Shown piece by piece: positions 21,898 through 35,099 of a stretch of DNA of 64,000 bases; position 1 is the first letter of the stretch, and each line of letters begins with the position of its first letter. Source of the stretch: Malania oleifera (lineage: Eukaryota; Streptophyta; Magnoliopsida; Santalales; Ximeniaceae); assembly GCF_029873635.1 (NCBI RefSeq), contig NC_080420.1, positions 123,078,719-123,142,718 on the forward strand, read 5' to 3'. The notes below the pieces were generated by a model. That model was not told the DNA's origin. It saw nothing but the letters and a program-made list of their open reading frames with translations, and searched no databases. Both the position numbers and the translations under genes were made by a program.

Positions 21898-23874
21898 TTA
21901 AATATACATATATATATATATCCACAATCCTCAAATTTCTTAATTTAATTAAAATTTTTAATAATAATAAATTAATTAATAATAATAATTTTTTTATTTT
22001 TTTGGGTAGTTACAGATCCATTTGAGTCTCGAAGTTGTGTGGGGCCCACATGAGTTTTCAAAATTCAAATTTAATTCTTTTTCAAAAATAAATAATAAAA
22101 TAAATAAATACTATAAATAGTTTAAAAGTAATAACAATGATAATAATAATGATTAAAATAATAATAAATAAATAAATTAATTAATTAATTAATTAGGTAA
22201 GTAATTAATTAAAAATTTATTTAATGAGAGTGGTGACAAGCACTCTCATATGACCTCCATCCCCATCCCATACTGAACCCATACCTTACCCATCTCTTGC
22301 TCATTCTTTAATTTTAAAAAATTATAATTTCACCAATCTCCCCACACTTTTATAAATTTTATTTCTTCCTCAAAATTTTCCTATAAATAGGAAGTTCTCA
22401 ATCTTCATTTTTCACAACAATTTTCCAAGGAAGAGAAGGATTAGTGAGTAAAAGAATTTGTGGTGGAAATAGAATTTTTGAGTAAGTTCTCACTCACCCA
22501 CTTTTTCCGATCTCATTTCTTAGAGATAGTTATTGTGTTCGTAGCACAAAATAAAAGAAGAAGGTAAGTAAATTTGATTATGTTAGTTTTTTTTTTTATT
22601 TAAAATTCATTCTCGAGTTTATTTTATAAGTAAATTTCAATTATGTTAGTTAGTTCCACAAAATTTTCATGAGTTTATTTTTACGCATATTCAATTATAT
22701 TAGTTCTATATTTAATATACGTGCATCTATTTTTGAGTTAAGAAATATTCTAAGTAAATTTTCAGCATTTCTTTTTATTAAAAAAAAATTATATATATTT
22801 TTAACACAAAAATTGTGTGGCATAAATTTATTTTTATGTTGCATTTTTTATGAAAATATAAATAAAGATGAGATTTTCAAAAGATTATTTTAAATTGCAT
22901 AAATTATAATAAGATGGTTTTAAAACCCCTTATGGCAAAGCAAGTTCAAAGTTACAGATACTTGGTACTGCAACTTAAAGTTTATACGGATCAGAGTGTA
23001 TGCACACTGTTTACAGAGTGGTTATTTATGTTAGTGGATTTCTCTTGAGTGCACACCTGGTTCTAGACCAGAATTTAATAAGGAAAATCTCACTTAATGT
23101 TTACGTACGTTGATTTAGTTTGGTCGGCCAACCAGCTAAGTTTAGTCTTCGGACCGCACAACCTAGTCATGAGGGTAAACATAACTTCAGGCAAACAGGC
23201 CTAAGGGTGATTTTTACAATATATGTTTATACATATTTAATTACGTGTATAGAGTTATTAATGAGTTGAAGGAAAAATATAAGTTTATATGAAAAGGGTC
23301 ATTATTGTGCCTAAATGACGATTTAAATGAAACGTATAAGGAAAAATATATGTATGTATATAGTTAAATATTTATGTTGTTTTAAAGTTAAAAGTTTAAT
23401 TTAACGGTCACAGTATATGGTTATTAAATTTTACTGTTATAGTTAATGGTAAAAGTTTTATGCAGAAATTTTTAAATTTATATTTATTCTAGAAGCAATT
23501 TTGAAGTTATAGTATTAAATATTATTCTACGAAATTTTTTAAAAGCTCATTTTGGCCACACACTAATAATAATCTTATTTACTTACTGAGCGTCGTCTCA
23601 CCCCAATCATATTTCTATTTCAGATAACTCTGAAAGGCATGTCGAAAATCAAGCTTAGCGAGCATGCGGGTGTGGTTAGAAAAATAAAGAATGATTAGAA
23701 ATATTATTATGATGTGAGATATTTATTTTGTGTAATTTTCTTCTTTTGAAATAAATGATTGTAATATGGATAATTAGTGCTCTGGTTTAATAATAATTGA
23801 ATTTATTTACTTCCGCTCTAAATCAATAGAAAAAAGTAAATATCCCAAACCCTTCAGGGTTGGGGTATTACACA
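20331..23874. mobile_element. Nested LTR-like block, probably two LTRs in opposite orientation
   Basis: There is no coding content. The left part (about 20331-22014) looks like a minus-strand LTR: at 22014 the minus strand starts TGTAACTACCCAAAA. The right part (about 22015-23874) looks like a plus-strand LTR, with TATAAATAG near 22383, a CTCACCCCAATCATATTTCT stretch near 23600 and a GGGTATTACA end. Gag-like coding resumes at 23875. I could not confirm target duplications, so the inner borders are uncertain. A (TA)n run lies at about 21853-21892. Confidence 0.4.
20350..20660. repeat. Minisatellite of 36-41 bp units with a dimeric higher-order pattern
   Basis: About eight copies of a unit beginning ACGTGGCCCACACAGG follow one another. 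In the later part two versions alternate, one with CGCCATTATCCACACAGG and one with CACCACTACCCACACAGG, giving a 77-78 bp dimer. Spacers are not unique, so it is not a CRISPR-type array. The open frames that cross it are by-products of the repeat. Confidence 0.85.
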
Positions 23875-24990
23875 TGCGGCTCGACATATAGAGCTATCCC
23901 GATTCGCACTGTGTTTGATCTCAACCAAGTATGAGAAGACTCGGAGATTCGAGAAGAGCCTGAGGAAGGATATCCACAGATTAGTAGGTATGCTTCAGAT
24001 TCGCGAGTTCCCGATTTTGGTGTATAAAACCACGGTGATTGAGACTGGTATCAGAGAAGATGAGGCGGATCAGGAATCAAAGAAGAGGACAGTACCTTTT
24101 GGTTCTCAATCAGGATCTCGTCAGGGATCATGGAAGAAGAAGAGCAAGGGCTCGGGTTACCGTCAGAATACCGAGCGTTAGGGGTCACAAAGAGACCAGG
24201 TTAGTGGTCGTTGTACCAGATGCCACAGATGGCACAAGGGCGAGTGCCTCATATCAATGATCTCTTTGACCAGTTGCAGGAGATGCGGGTCTTTTCGAAG
24301 ATCGACCTACAGTCAGGGTATCTTCAGGTGAGGGTCAGATCTGAGGATGTTGCGAAGACTACTTTCTGAATCAGATATGGCCACTACAAGTTCTTAGTCA
24401 TGCCTTTTGGGTTGACGAATGCTCCAACAGTATTTATGGATCTTATGAATAGGGTTTTCCATGAGTACTTGGACTGGTTCGTGTTGGTATTCATTGACAA
24501 TATTTTGGTATATTCGAGGAGTTCGGAAGAGCATGAAAATCATCTGAGGTTAATATTACAGATTATTCGGGAGAAGAAGTTGTATGCTAAACTGAAGAAG
24601 TGTGAATTCTAGTTGGATCAGATTGCATTCTTAGGCCATGTGGTGACTAGTAACGGTATATCAGTTGATCCTAGCAAGGTTGAAGTGGTGGTCGACTGGG
24701 TAAGGTCGAAGAGTGTGCAGGAGGTTCAGAGTTTTCTAGGACTAGAGGATTATTATAGTCGGTTCATGGAAGGTTTTTCTAAACTGTCTACGCCTCTGGC
24801 TTGATTGACCAGGAAGGGAGTGAAGTTTGAGTGGACCAGTGATTACAAGTAGTGTTTTCAGGAGTTGAAGTACCGACTAGTCACTGCTCCAGTGTTGACC
24901 ATTCCTTCTGGGGATGATGGTTTTGTGATCTATAGCGACGCGTTTTTGAAGGGTCTGGGATGTGTGCTTATGTAGCAAGGCAAAGTAGTA
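23875..24990 (+). mobile_element. Ty3/gypsy gag and reverse transcriptase fragment (fossil)
   Basis: A gag-like stretch (RRFEKSLRKDIHRLVGMLQI) is followed at about 24250 by reverse-transcriptase sequence. It contains the conserved [20 protein letters not shown] stretch and the palm-domain block ([10 protein letters not shown]). RNase-H-like sequence follows to about 24990. Much of gag, protease and all of integrase are missing. It is broken, with several interruptions, and resembles the Tekay/Del chromovirus group. Confidence 0.7.
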
Positions 24991-25547
24991 GCATATGCTT
25001 GTGTTTCATATTCATCTTATAAGCTTAAACTCTCCCTCATTTATATTTGATTGTGTATTGATTTTTGGAGAGTAGCTTAAGATTTTTCCTATAATATTTC
25101 ACTCATAAATATTATATTGGGAAAAACTCTTACTAGGCTTAAGATCTTGCATCCTCATTGCAATGTTCATAAGCTTACTTTGTGCTTTGACAAAAATATT
25201 TTTAGCAAACTTAAACCCTAATATCTATTGTGCTTTACATTTGAGAAATATTATTGTGATATCTGTTTAGGGTTGTAGAGACTGTTTTACTATTCACATC
25301 ACAAGCATATTGCTTGTCTCACTCTCACGTATACACATTGACATACATAGTGTTGAGAGTTAACACTTTGGTTAACAAAATCTCGCTTGAACTTAATATC
25401 TTATCATATGTGAGTGCATTAATTGATTGAGCATAGTGGTACATATCTATTTAGTGTAAGAAGCATATTTGTTTGTACACAAATTTGATTATCTTTTGCA
25501 TTCCTGACGTGAGGTCGGAAGAGGGAGACTAGCCCTGTGCATAGCCC
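24991..25547 (+). mobile_element. LTR-like fragment of a further element
   Basis: Non-coding sequence between the gypsy fragment and the copia 3' LTR. The stretch CCTGACGTGAGGTCGGAAGA, then GGGAGACTAGCC, resembles LTR-end sequence of plant copia elements. No family is assigned with confidence. Confidence 0.3.
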
Positions 25548-26114
25548 TGTGAAGGACGAGATCCTGAGAGGCTCGACCATCATCTCGACCAGCAAGACTT
25601 AATGGTGTGACTAGGTCGAGGATGCTGAAGTTCAAAATTCATGATTTTCCTCGAGGCTTGACCAGGTCACGACCATGAGGAACATGACAATCTTTTGTGC
25701 GAGATTTCGGCATAAAGTTCCTATTTCTAAAGTCATGATCTTGTAAAACCTAAGATATATATTTCTAATGTTCGTCTATGTGCGATGAGCGGCGTGGAAG
25801 TGTGCAGCAGCGTGGAGAGTGTTGTGAGCTCTTGTGTGCACGATCCAAAGGTGTTCGCTTTGGTGTTTAGAGAGTGAGCACGTTGTTTCTTCCTTGTTAA
25901 GAGTGAGAGACTCTGTAATTGCTGCACTCTGTATACTTTTGTGATAATAGTGAAATCTCTGCAACTCCATGGACGTAGACAAAATTGTCAAATCACGTCA
26001 ATATTGTCTTGTGCGTACATGTGATTATTTTCTTTGGCGTGTGCTTGTCCCCATCTTGTTTCTCACAGGTTTTGTGTTTTGGAAATTTTCCGTGTGTTTG
26101 TTTATTCCTTTACA
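25548..26114 (+). mobile_element. Ty1/copia 3' LTR, 5'-truncated
   Basis: Matches the right two thirds of the LTR at 16399-17123: GAAGGACGAGATCCTGAGAG, GCAGCAGCGTGGA and CCACGT-ATATTGTCTTGTGC stretches in the same order. It ends in CA at 26114. The repeat array that precedes the left LTR resumes directly after it. Confidence 0.65.
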
Positions 26115-26400
26115 GTTATGTTACGTAGTAAAATAGTATATGATTAATAGTTCATTAATAATACTTTTAATTAAATTGAAAGTGGTAAATAATATATTTC
26201 ATTGTTATTGTACATAATAAACTAAAATATGGTTATTAATTTGTGTTAATAGCGATATTATACTTAAACTAACATTCTTAAGTAATAATTTTTTAGCTAA
26301 TGTAATTCATCATTACTATTCTCTAATTAGTTATAATATATTATAATACATATAAAGTAATATATTATTATTAAATTTGTTAGTAATATTACAAAATTGC
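26115..26400 (+). repeat. AT-rich tandem repeat of about 130 bp, right part
   Basis: Continues the array of 15781-16398. Anchor motifs (ACGTAGTAAAATA, ACATAATAAACTA, ACATATAAAGTAA) lie near 26123, 26212 and 26348. Confidence 0.65.
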
Positions 26401-26639
26401 CACTATGCATGAAGTAGGTACTCTTAAGTGGCAAAAGCAATCTTTGTTTGCTCCTCAAATTTACCTAAAAAATGTTTTTTTACCTACACTTTTCTTAATA
26501 AGTGCTTGGGGGACATGTTAAACAACAATTTTTTTTTCCTTTTTGCACAAACACTCATTTAGCCCCCATTTAAATGTCATAGAAAATTAGGTCTTACTAT
26601 GAAAAAATACTTAAAATTAAGTAATTGTATCAATAAGTG

Positions 26640-27145
26640 TTGTGATATGTAGCTCATATATTGAGTGGAACATATGTACAAAAGGAAAATATGATAGAAA
26701 ACACTGAAACTGACATACAAAAGGAAACTGTCAATGATTTTACCAGATGCATAGAAACAGTCGACTATTTTTGGTGTTGTTATATCGACTGTTTGTTCTT
26801 GGCTTCAAATTGTCGACGGAATGTCTAAAACTGTCGACGATTTGGCTTGGTTACTAATTCTGTTTTTCAAATTTTGAATTCGGAAGTTTGACAGGTTGGG
26901 TTTTGGAAGAAAAATCTCGAAAAGTTATACATGTTGCATGATGTAACTCAGTGTCTTTAGACACAAGATAGTGAAACATTCATTGTCATTTGCTCCTGTA
27001 AATGTATTGTCGAACCACGTAATTATTCGTGTCATTGTTTTATTGCTTTCATTATAATATGTGTGATTGTGTTTTCTATACATTTCACTATTAAGTGTTG
27101 CATTGTGAGATTGTTTGTTTCTGCTGCATATTGATTTGCACAATA
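26640..27145 (+). mobile_element. Copia LTR-like fragment
   Basis: Contains GTCGAC-type repeats (about 26760-26850) and ATTGTCGAACCACGTAATTA near 27007. The latter is like the end of plant copia LTRs and resembles the same part of the LTR at 16399-17123. No coding sequence is attached. Confidence 0.35.
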
Positions 27146-27235
27146 ATAAGTAATACTTACTTCATGCTTAAAAATAAGCACATATTTAAAAAAAAAAAAA
27201 AAGATTCAAATTATTTTTTTAAAGAAAAATAAGTA

Positions 27236-27273
<38 letters not shown>

Positions 27274-27942
27274 AAAAGTGTGTATCTAAAAAATACTCAC
27301 AATAATCAATATTAAAATACTTTTAGATAAGTAATTTTCCAAATAAGCACTTTTTTCTAAAAAGAAAAATACTTTTATTGACTATGATAGGAACTATAAG
27401 TTTTGTTTTTTTTTTCCTAATTTACTTTTTTAAAGCTCTGCTAAAGAATATCTTAATCATAGTTTTATGTGAGTGTCGAATATCTTAATCATAGTTTTAT
27501 GTGAGTGCCCATGTCCTAAAAGTTCAATTTCAGTCTAATCGAACTAAATCGTACTATTGATCACGAAAGATCATAAATTAACATAAAGAGGAAATTAGAC
27601 AAGACTAATGATTTGCTCAATGTATCTTTTATATAAATACATAATCATTATAGGCCTACCATGAGTAAAACTATTTTGAATCAAATTAATATTACCCAAT
27701 TAGAATTCAAACTCATCTAGAACGATACGCGTCTCACAAAGAGACAATTATAGCTCTTAATTTTCTCACATTGTAAATTCAATGTGCCTAATCACTTTCT
27801 TTATCTAATACCTAATCACTTTTTAGGCCTATGGCCTCATTAATGGTCGGCTAGTGGCCCTCAAAGAGAATCCCACCCTTTAATCATGTCATGCCAATTT
27901 CAAGGAAAATTATTTTTTTTTAATAATATTTCAATTACTAAA

Positions 27943-27985
<43 letters not shown>

Positions 27986-28744
27986 CTTGTGAAATAAGAT
28001 TTAGATATGTAATTAGTGATTGTACTTAATAAAGTAAGATTACAATTTAAAATTGAATAATTTAATAATTTTGGTGATTTGGTTCATCTAAGAACATAAT
28101 TATATTTTCATTACATGTGCTTGATATATTATTATATTTTATATTTATGTAAAAATAATTTGAAAATAAATAATTTTTTAGTAATTTTATTAGTAAAAGT
28201 ATCCACACATTTCATATATCTTTTGGAATATATAAAACATATATTAAACAAAAATAGATAAAAATTCATCTCCTTCTTCTCATTCTACCTTATGAGATTA
28301 ATTACATTTTGAACAATTTCAATTAATTAATTTTATATTTAATAACATACATTTTATATCTTAAACTTAGAATTTAAGAAAAAAATTATGATTTTATTTT
28401 ATATTTTATCAAAATTGATGTGGTCAATTCATGGACGGGGACCACCATCAGATAAGATCAAATCAAGGCCATCCATGAACTGTTCACCCAACTTATGTCC
28501 GTGACAGATCTGTATGCAGTATTAGAAAAGCCTCCATACATCTGTGTTTGGTGGAATTGTACCCAAAAGAAAAAGCAAAAAACAGAGAAACATATACATA
28601 TTCTATCTATGATTTTTGCAAATTTAGTCGTCGGAAAGTGACCCACCACTTGCACGTTCCATTTATTTTTTTCCTCTCCTAATACGGAATCTTATCATTT
28701 TAGTCCTCTGTTAATCAGTTTGAGCGGATGAAGACTGGTTGTCA
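27146..28744. other. AT-rich intergenic region upstream of the peptidase gene
   Basis: No gene seen. Holds a (TA)n run (about 27241-27270), a perfect short tandem duplication (27446-27509) and an (AAT)n run (about 27945-27981). The last few hundred bases before about 28745 are the likely promoter of the gene at 29638; no convincing TATA box was identified. Confidence 0.5.
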
Positions 28745-29637
28745 AGCCATCACTTTTCTTTTTGTTGTCTCGCGATAATTACTGGCGAGGTACGGCCTTT
28801 CTTCTTCTTAATTTTTATGCTACATGCTTCGATTTTAAGTCGCGACTGACAATTTCTCAGTCGATTTCTGGGTTTTTGACGTCTATGGTCATTTGGGTGT
28901 TTGATAAACCCTTTAATCTCAGTTGGGTTTTCTGAGTTTTGATTTGGTCCCATGTGATGCTTTGACTCTGATGTTGTGATTAATGCGTTCATTCTTCTTT
29001 CTTCTTGTTGAGAATGTTTTATCTGTTTGGATATGTGCATTTTTGTGTGTGCGTGTGCGTGTTTGGATTAGATATTCATCATCTTAATTTTATTCTTCAG
29101 GGTGTTTTAGAAATTGGGTTCTTGTCTGTTCTTCTGCTCTTTGTGTTTTTGTTTCTCAAGATTTCTCACCTTCAGTATTCTATTCTTATTCATGTTTAGT
29201 CATTTCTACTGTGTCTTGTTGCTCTTAATTCTTCATATTTTTCTCTTGAAAAAATCTTATTTTTATTGCCTTGATGCACCATCTCAGCAAGTGATGGAAT
29301 AAAAAATGTTGAAAATTTCCGGGGAATAGTATCGATATATTAGCATCTACAAGCATGAGTGTTCATCTCCAGCTTCATCTCCTTCGGGGAGTAGCTAGTA
29401 ATCTTTGTTACTTAAGAGATCATTGAAATAATTTTATGACACCCATATTTTATAAATACGGGGAGCGAGTTCTTGTGTACTTCGATATAATAGCTTCCAA
29501 TTCCATCATTCTTTTATATGTTTTGCAGTTTTGTGACGGCTTCATTTGTTTCCGGGTGTTTGATGCAGGCTTTGAGATGCTAGTACTTATTTTGATGCTG
29601 TAATACGCTGTCAATCTCATCTCAATTGGGTAAATAA

Positions 29638-32600
29638 ATGGGGTCTGAAGGCCCTCCTCCATTGACGATCCATGTGACAGGATTTAAGAAATTTCATGGG
29701 GTTTCAGAAAACCCAACCGAGACAATTGTTGGTAATCTGAAAGAATACACGAAGAAAAAGGGTTTGCCAAAAGGCCTGATTCTTGGGAGTTGCAGCATTC
29801 TAGAGACTGCGGGACAGGGTGCTGTTGTTTCTCTATACCAGACGCTGCAATCCGCTGTGAGCAAGAAGGATTCTGAATCATCAAATTTGGGAAAAATTAT
29901 ATGGGTTAGTTGCTCACATGTTTCCACAATCACTTTCCAACCATATAATTGTTTCCCCTTATCACCCCCTACCCATAAAAGTGTGCATTGTGTCTATAAA
30001 GATGCTTAATTTTGTAAGTGCACAAAAGCAGGTTCCTTTTTGTTGCCCTAGGAGTTGCCGCAATTGACCTGCGTGGTGGAGGGCTGGGTTGTCGGTCAAG
30101 TCACAGTTGAACTGTGACAGTTGGACTATTGTAGTTTAAGAGATTTGGCTAAAACTCTCACCCTAAGCTATAGCTTTTGGTGCAGCAGCTAGTACTCAGT
30201 ACACTTTATATTTTGTAGAAAGCTACCTTTGCAGATCTACTCCATCTATGCCAGCGTTATTTATCTTAGCTTGTAGAAAATCTTAAGTAAAATGCCTTAA
30301 TGTTACCTATGAACCACAGATCAGATGATTTATTAGACTATAAGATTCTTTATTACAGTTATATTTCAAATCTCCATCCTAGATTATGCCCACTGGACTT
30401 TAGTTATTTATCTCTTTGTTAATGAGCCTCATTCAAAACCTTCATAGATGCCTAAAGTCCGATGTAGATTGTAGACCAAAGTTCGAATAATTTTTAAGAT
30501 CTATTTTAATCTCTGTTTCTCAAAATTTAAAAGTTGTTCAGCCCAATTAAACTGATCATATTTCCATGTTCATGCATTTTTGTGCACTTCCTGATGACAT
30601 CTCTTCAGCTGCACTTTGGAGTTAATAGTGGTGCAACAAGGTTTGCAATTGAGCATCAAGCTGTCAATGAAGCTACATTTCGCTGTCCTGACGAGATGGG
30701 ATGGAAACCACAGGTTAGATATAGGCATACAGCCCCTTCATTCTTTCCTTTTGCACATGTGATTTCATTTTGGCTCAATTTTCCATACTACTGTTTATTT
30801 CCTTGTTTTATTGTTTGTAGAAAGTCCCCATTATTCCTGCAGATGGTGGAATTTCACGAACACGAGAGGTAAATTTTATTTCGTGGGTCTTTTATTTTCT
30901 TCCATATTTTTCCCAAGTTAATTTTTTTATGGACACTACATTCAACACCGTTATTTGTTTACAGTTATATGGATTTGATGGAACTGTAATTGTGAACTGT
31001 AAGGTTTAATGATCAATCAATGTGCAGTAAATGTGGTGCCTGAGACCACTTGTGGAGTGTATACTTATTTGTTCACACCACTAAGATGCAGTATATATCA
31101 TAGGCTCAATTGTAATAGCTTAGCTTGCAGTGGTCTTTTTGTTCTCTATGTTATTTTGTTTTTCTTCCTTGGTGTAAAAATTTGCCACCTAAATTTAGAA
31201 GGCATTAGGAAAAATTTTTCTTTCTTTTAATTATGAAAGATAGCTAGGTACCAGTCTGGAATTTTGTGCAAATGTGCTTTATGGGTTCAGCTTGAAGGGA
31301 AGTGTGTGTGGGTGTGAAGATAATACGCTGTTTCAAAACATCCCACTCGCTCTTTGCTTACCTAATTGCAATTCTATATGGACATGGAGTTTCTTCTGTC
31401 CATCTGCTGTTCCATTTTGCGATCTCTTTCCTCATTTGCTCTATGGTCTACAGACTATGTCCTCCTATAGGAAGGTGCATCTGCTGGTAAATGAAAAATT
31501 TTCAGCAGGTTCTCTTTTATTTCGACTTCTTCATGATCAAACATAGACATAATTGAAGTAGGCAGAGTGTGAATGAGAAATAACAAAGTTCCAACTAACA
31601 AGTGGAAGTGAAGAGTTTTTTTTAGCTTCGTTAAGCCCTCAACTTTCCACTGTAAATTAAAGCACATCAAACACTTCCCCTTCTTGGTGCCAACTTGTGT
31701 AATTTGTCTGAGAGTGTTTTCAGTTCCCATAGCTGCTGCATTTTGAATCTATTGATCAATCAAGTCAGCTCAGCCAACCTTCAGCGGCAGGGACTGACCA
31801 GGATAAGCACTTTGTTTCTTTCATGGATTTTATTTAATGTGGTTTTGAACGCTATGTTTTGATACTTCTTGAGGCATACTGTCATGCTTTTGCTTTGATA
31901 AAAAAAACTGTCACATTTCCGCTATCCCTGTGGCTTTTGCACAAGCAAAGTATGCATTATTTAATATATCTGCAAACTAAGGCCATTCAAGCTTAGAGTA
32001 CCCTGAAATCAGGTTTGAAGTGTCTTCCAAAGGCAGTCATTGGGCATTCCTGGAGATGCAGACAATCTTCAGTTCCTTTCTCCTTTCAAGCGTGCTCAAA
32101 GCCTCATTGGTTGGGTTCCATGGTTGAGATATGGGTTGTGGTCCGCTGATTCGTAATAGGGTTTGATCCTCAAAGGGTTTGTGTGCATGTGCGGTATTAA
32201 GTGTGTGGGTGAATTTACTTACCCTAAAAAAATAAAAAAATAAAAATGCATGTGGGACATACATGGGTATTTATTTTCTGAGACCTGGATCTCTATTCTC
32301 AACCAATTTTGTGACTTCCTCATAATTTTGGTGGGCTCTCTAGTAACTATTTGTGAATATGGTTTGTTTGCATGTTAAGTGTTTTTCCTGTACATGCTTG
32401 ACACTGTGAAGATAATATACGCCTTTTCCAGCTAGGCGGTTCACTCATGCTACCCACTGGTTTATGATGACAGAGAAATGTTGCCGAGTTTTCAGTCCTG
32501 CTCCTAGTCTGTAATAATTCTTAAAATTCCAAAATTTCAGTAACCATATCTGAATTTTTTTACATTCTCAGGTGAGTGACACTTGCATGTTGAAAAATAA

Positions 32601-33012
32601 TGCAACTTCTCTGAAATTTTGTTGTCCTATGATTTTTGGAAAGCTTCAACAACAAATCAAAATTAAACTCTCTGGGAGCCAAAGAAAGGCTGTATATTGT
32701 TTTAGTATGCTACTAGTTTCTTTCCACAGTTTCGCCCATTCTAAAAGGATTTCCTGTTCTAATTGTATGTAGACTTCTCTTCCTGTTGAGGAGATTACCA
32801 AGGCCTTGGTGAAGGTGGGTTTCGAGGTGATGAATTCCGATGATGCAGGTCGGTTTGTATGCAATTATGTGTACTATCATTCCCTCCGCTTTGCAGAGCA
32901 GAATGGAATCAAATCGCTTTTTGTGCATGTGCCCCTCTTCTTGACCATCGACGAGGAAACACAAATGCAATTTGCAGCTTCCTTGTTGGAGGCGCTTGCA
33001 TCTTTGAATTAG
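29638..33012 (+). CDS. Pyrrolidone-carboxylate peptidase (pyroglutamyl peptidase I, family C15)
   Basis: A cysteine peptidase that removes N-terminal pyroglutamate from peptides; family members are soluble cytosolic enzymes. Four coding exons, 29638-29904, 30609-30713, 30821-30868 and 32773-33012, all in phase 0 and all with GT-AG introns, give 219 residues, close to the roughly 217 I recall for Arabidopsis homologues. The start MGSEGPPPLTIHVTGFKKFH contains the family's TGF.(K/P)F stretch, then SENPTE. The expected catalytic triad is present: Glu104 in the IEHQAVNEA stretch, Cys170 in AGRFVCNYVYYHSL and His192 in FVHVP. The 5' UTR probably holds an intron with a donor near 28790 and an acceptor near 29568, which is inferred only. 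Intron 3 is 1.9 kb and contains nothing recognisable. An AATAAA at 33243-33248 follows the stop. The gene looks intact. Confidence 0.93.
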
Positions 33013-33242
33013 CATTCGCCCATCCTTCAGTCACATCTTTATGCGGGAAAGCTTATGAGTGTTGATTGCTGTTGGCCATGTACGCGAAGGGGAGAGGTTC
33101 CTTGTTGATTCAGATACTTCGATGAACTTGCTAGTGAATGATAAACGAATGTTTTGCACGTCTCATGTATTTCTACTCATGTTCCTAGGAAGGTTTTGAG
33201 CCATGTTTGAAGTTTCCAAGCAATCATCCATGTTGCTTTGTG

Positions 33243-33248
33243 AATAAA
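33243..33248 (+). terminator. Polyadenylation signal of the peptidase gene
   Basis: A canonical AATAAA lies about 230 bases after the stop codon of the pyroglutamyl peptidase gene, at a usual 3' UTR distance. Confidence 0.5.
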
Positions 33249-33260
33249 ATCTGCAGTTTG

Positions 33261-35090
33261 CTTCTGCTTTCTTAAGCCTTTCTCATATTTGGTGATATTA
33301 ACTCTTGCATACTGCAGTTGGCTCCTATATTGTAGACATAAAATTGGACTGATCTCAGCACAAAAGGTGATGTATAATTATATTGGGAGTTCTTATAACT
33401 GAGTGCTTGACATAGTTTTGATCATCAGGTGTTGCCAAGGCCAGATGCTTCATTTAAGCCTTTCTTTCCTTCTTTCTTCTTATTATTTTTTTCGAAATAG
33501 AAAACTGTCGTTTTCTTTTATCTCTTGAAAGTTTTGATTAGGAAGAGGAAAGAGTACAAAGAAATTGAGATTTATTTGCACCCATGCCCATGCATTTTAA
33601 TTTGAGCTGTGCAGCTAAAGCGTCACCCCCAAAGCCAAAGGGAATAAGTTTGATATGAAAGATCATGCATTTTTAGTTAAAAAAAAAATTGTCAATTTTT
33701 GTCATGCCTTTGAAGTAACCAACAAAAGGGGAAGGTGAAAATTTGAGAATAAGGAAATTATAAAGTAGATTCAAACATCATGCCTTGATGACGTTAAGAC
33801 TGATTTGCAAGATAGGTGAGAAAGAAATGAAATTTGAACAAAATAATTGATTGATTAACTGATTCTATTTGTTTACTTACTCGTATTTCATTCTTATGTT
33901 TCAAACAAATAGTAAATGTTGTGAGAATTTGGATATATTTAATTTATTACAATGTCCAATAATTTTGAGATATGTTTGGTTTGTATGTCTACTGCTAAGA
34001 ACAAAAGAGAGATGTTATAAAAATTTAATAAAGAAAATATGTTGTCATTACAAAATAAATAACAATGAAAAAAAATTTCATTAATTTATATTATATATTA
34101 GACAAGAAATAATTATTCCCAAATTATTGATGAAATAACAAAAGCTTTTACGTGTTTAATTCTTTTTTTCTCCTTAAATTATTATATTCTTATATAATTT
34201 CTAACATTTTCATCTTATTTCATTTTTTTTAAAAAGACATTCTACAAATCAAATAAATGATTGCTTTGGTTTTAAAAGGTCATATATATATAGGGTATTT
34301 TCAGTGACATAGTCTTGGCTCCTTGGAGTTGTGTAGAGCTTGCTGGTGATAGGTATAGTGACTCATTTAGAGTTGATTTTCTCAACTATGGCATAGGACA
34401 TAGGACACCTTTTATGCATAGAGAATTTTTTGCTTAGGTCAAGAAAATATGTACCATGTAAATTACCATCATTAGTTTGGTAAATCATACTTACAAAAAT
34501 ATATGTAACGCATTGATGATGTGTCCGATACATTATTCAGCACATGGAAGAATTTTGCTCGTACATGAGCAAGGACACGATCAATCATAACTCGTAACTG
34601 AAAACAAATTTACTATAAATGTGGTTTTTACCTCTTTAATTTTGACTATTGACAAGTGTCAAGTCAAAATTTACAACTTGCCCCTAGTCACTAACTCTTT
34701 TTTTTTTTGTTTTTCAAAAAAATTTGAATCCCGACCTCCCATATAAGGGCCACAAACCGCAGTGGAGCCCACTTGTGGGGTCCCGTAGTGGGCCCCACAG
34801 CTTTATGAGGGAGGGAATATCTCATGAGCATGTATCTAAAACTTACACATGCAACAGTTAGTAATGTGATGCCTAGCAAGGAAAAAAATATATAGTAATG
34901 TAATATGCACCCCATCATCATGGGGTACATGTCATGCATCATTGGGTCAATGGCAGGAATCTCAACCTACCATACTTTAATTGAGTTTAAGTAATTTAGG
35001 AACCTCAGTCTCAGCTATACTAGTTGGGAAAAATGAATTTCATTATTAGCTTTCACAGAGGGAAAAAAAAAAGACTTGATGAAACCCTCA
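33261..35090. other. Intergenic stretch without a recognised feature
   Basis: AT-rich with no supported gene. A GC-rich stretch around 34760-34800 contains inverted GTGGGGTCCC / GGGCCCCAC sequence. The small open frames here do not resemble any family I know. Confidence 0.45.
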
Positions 35091-35099
35091 TCTATTAGG

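Noticed and set aside
29684-29933. Minus-strand open frames opposite the first peptidase exon
   Set aside because: Shadows of the plus-strand coding exon.
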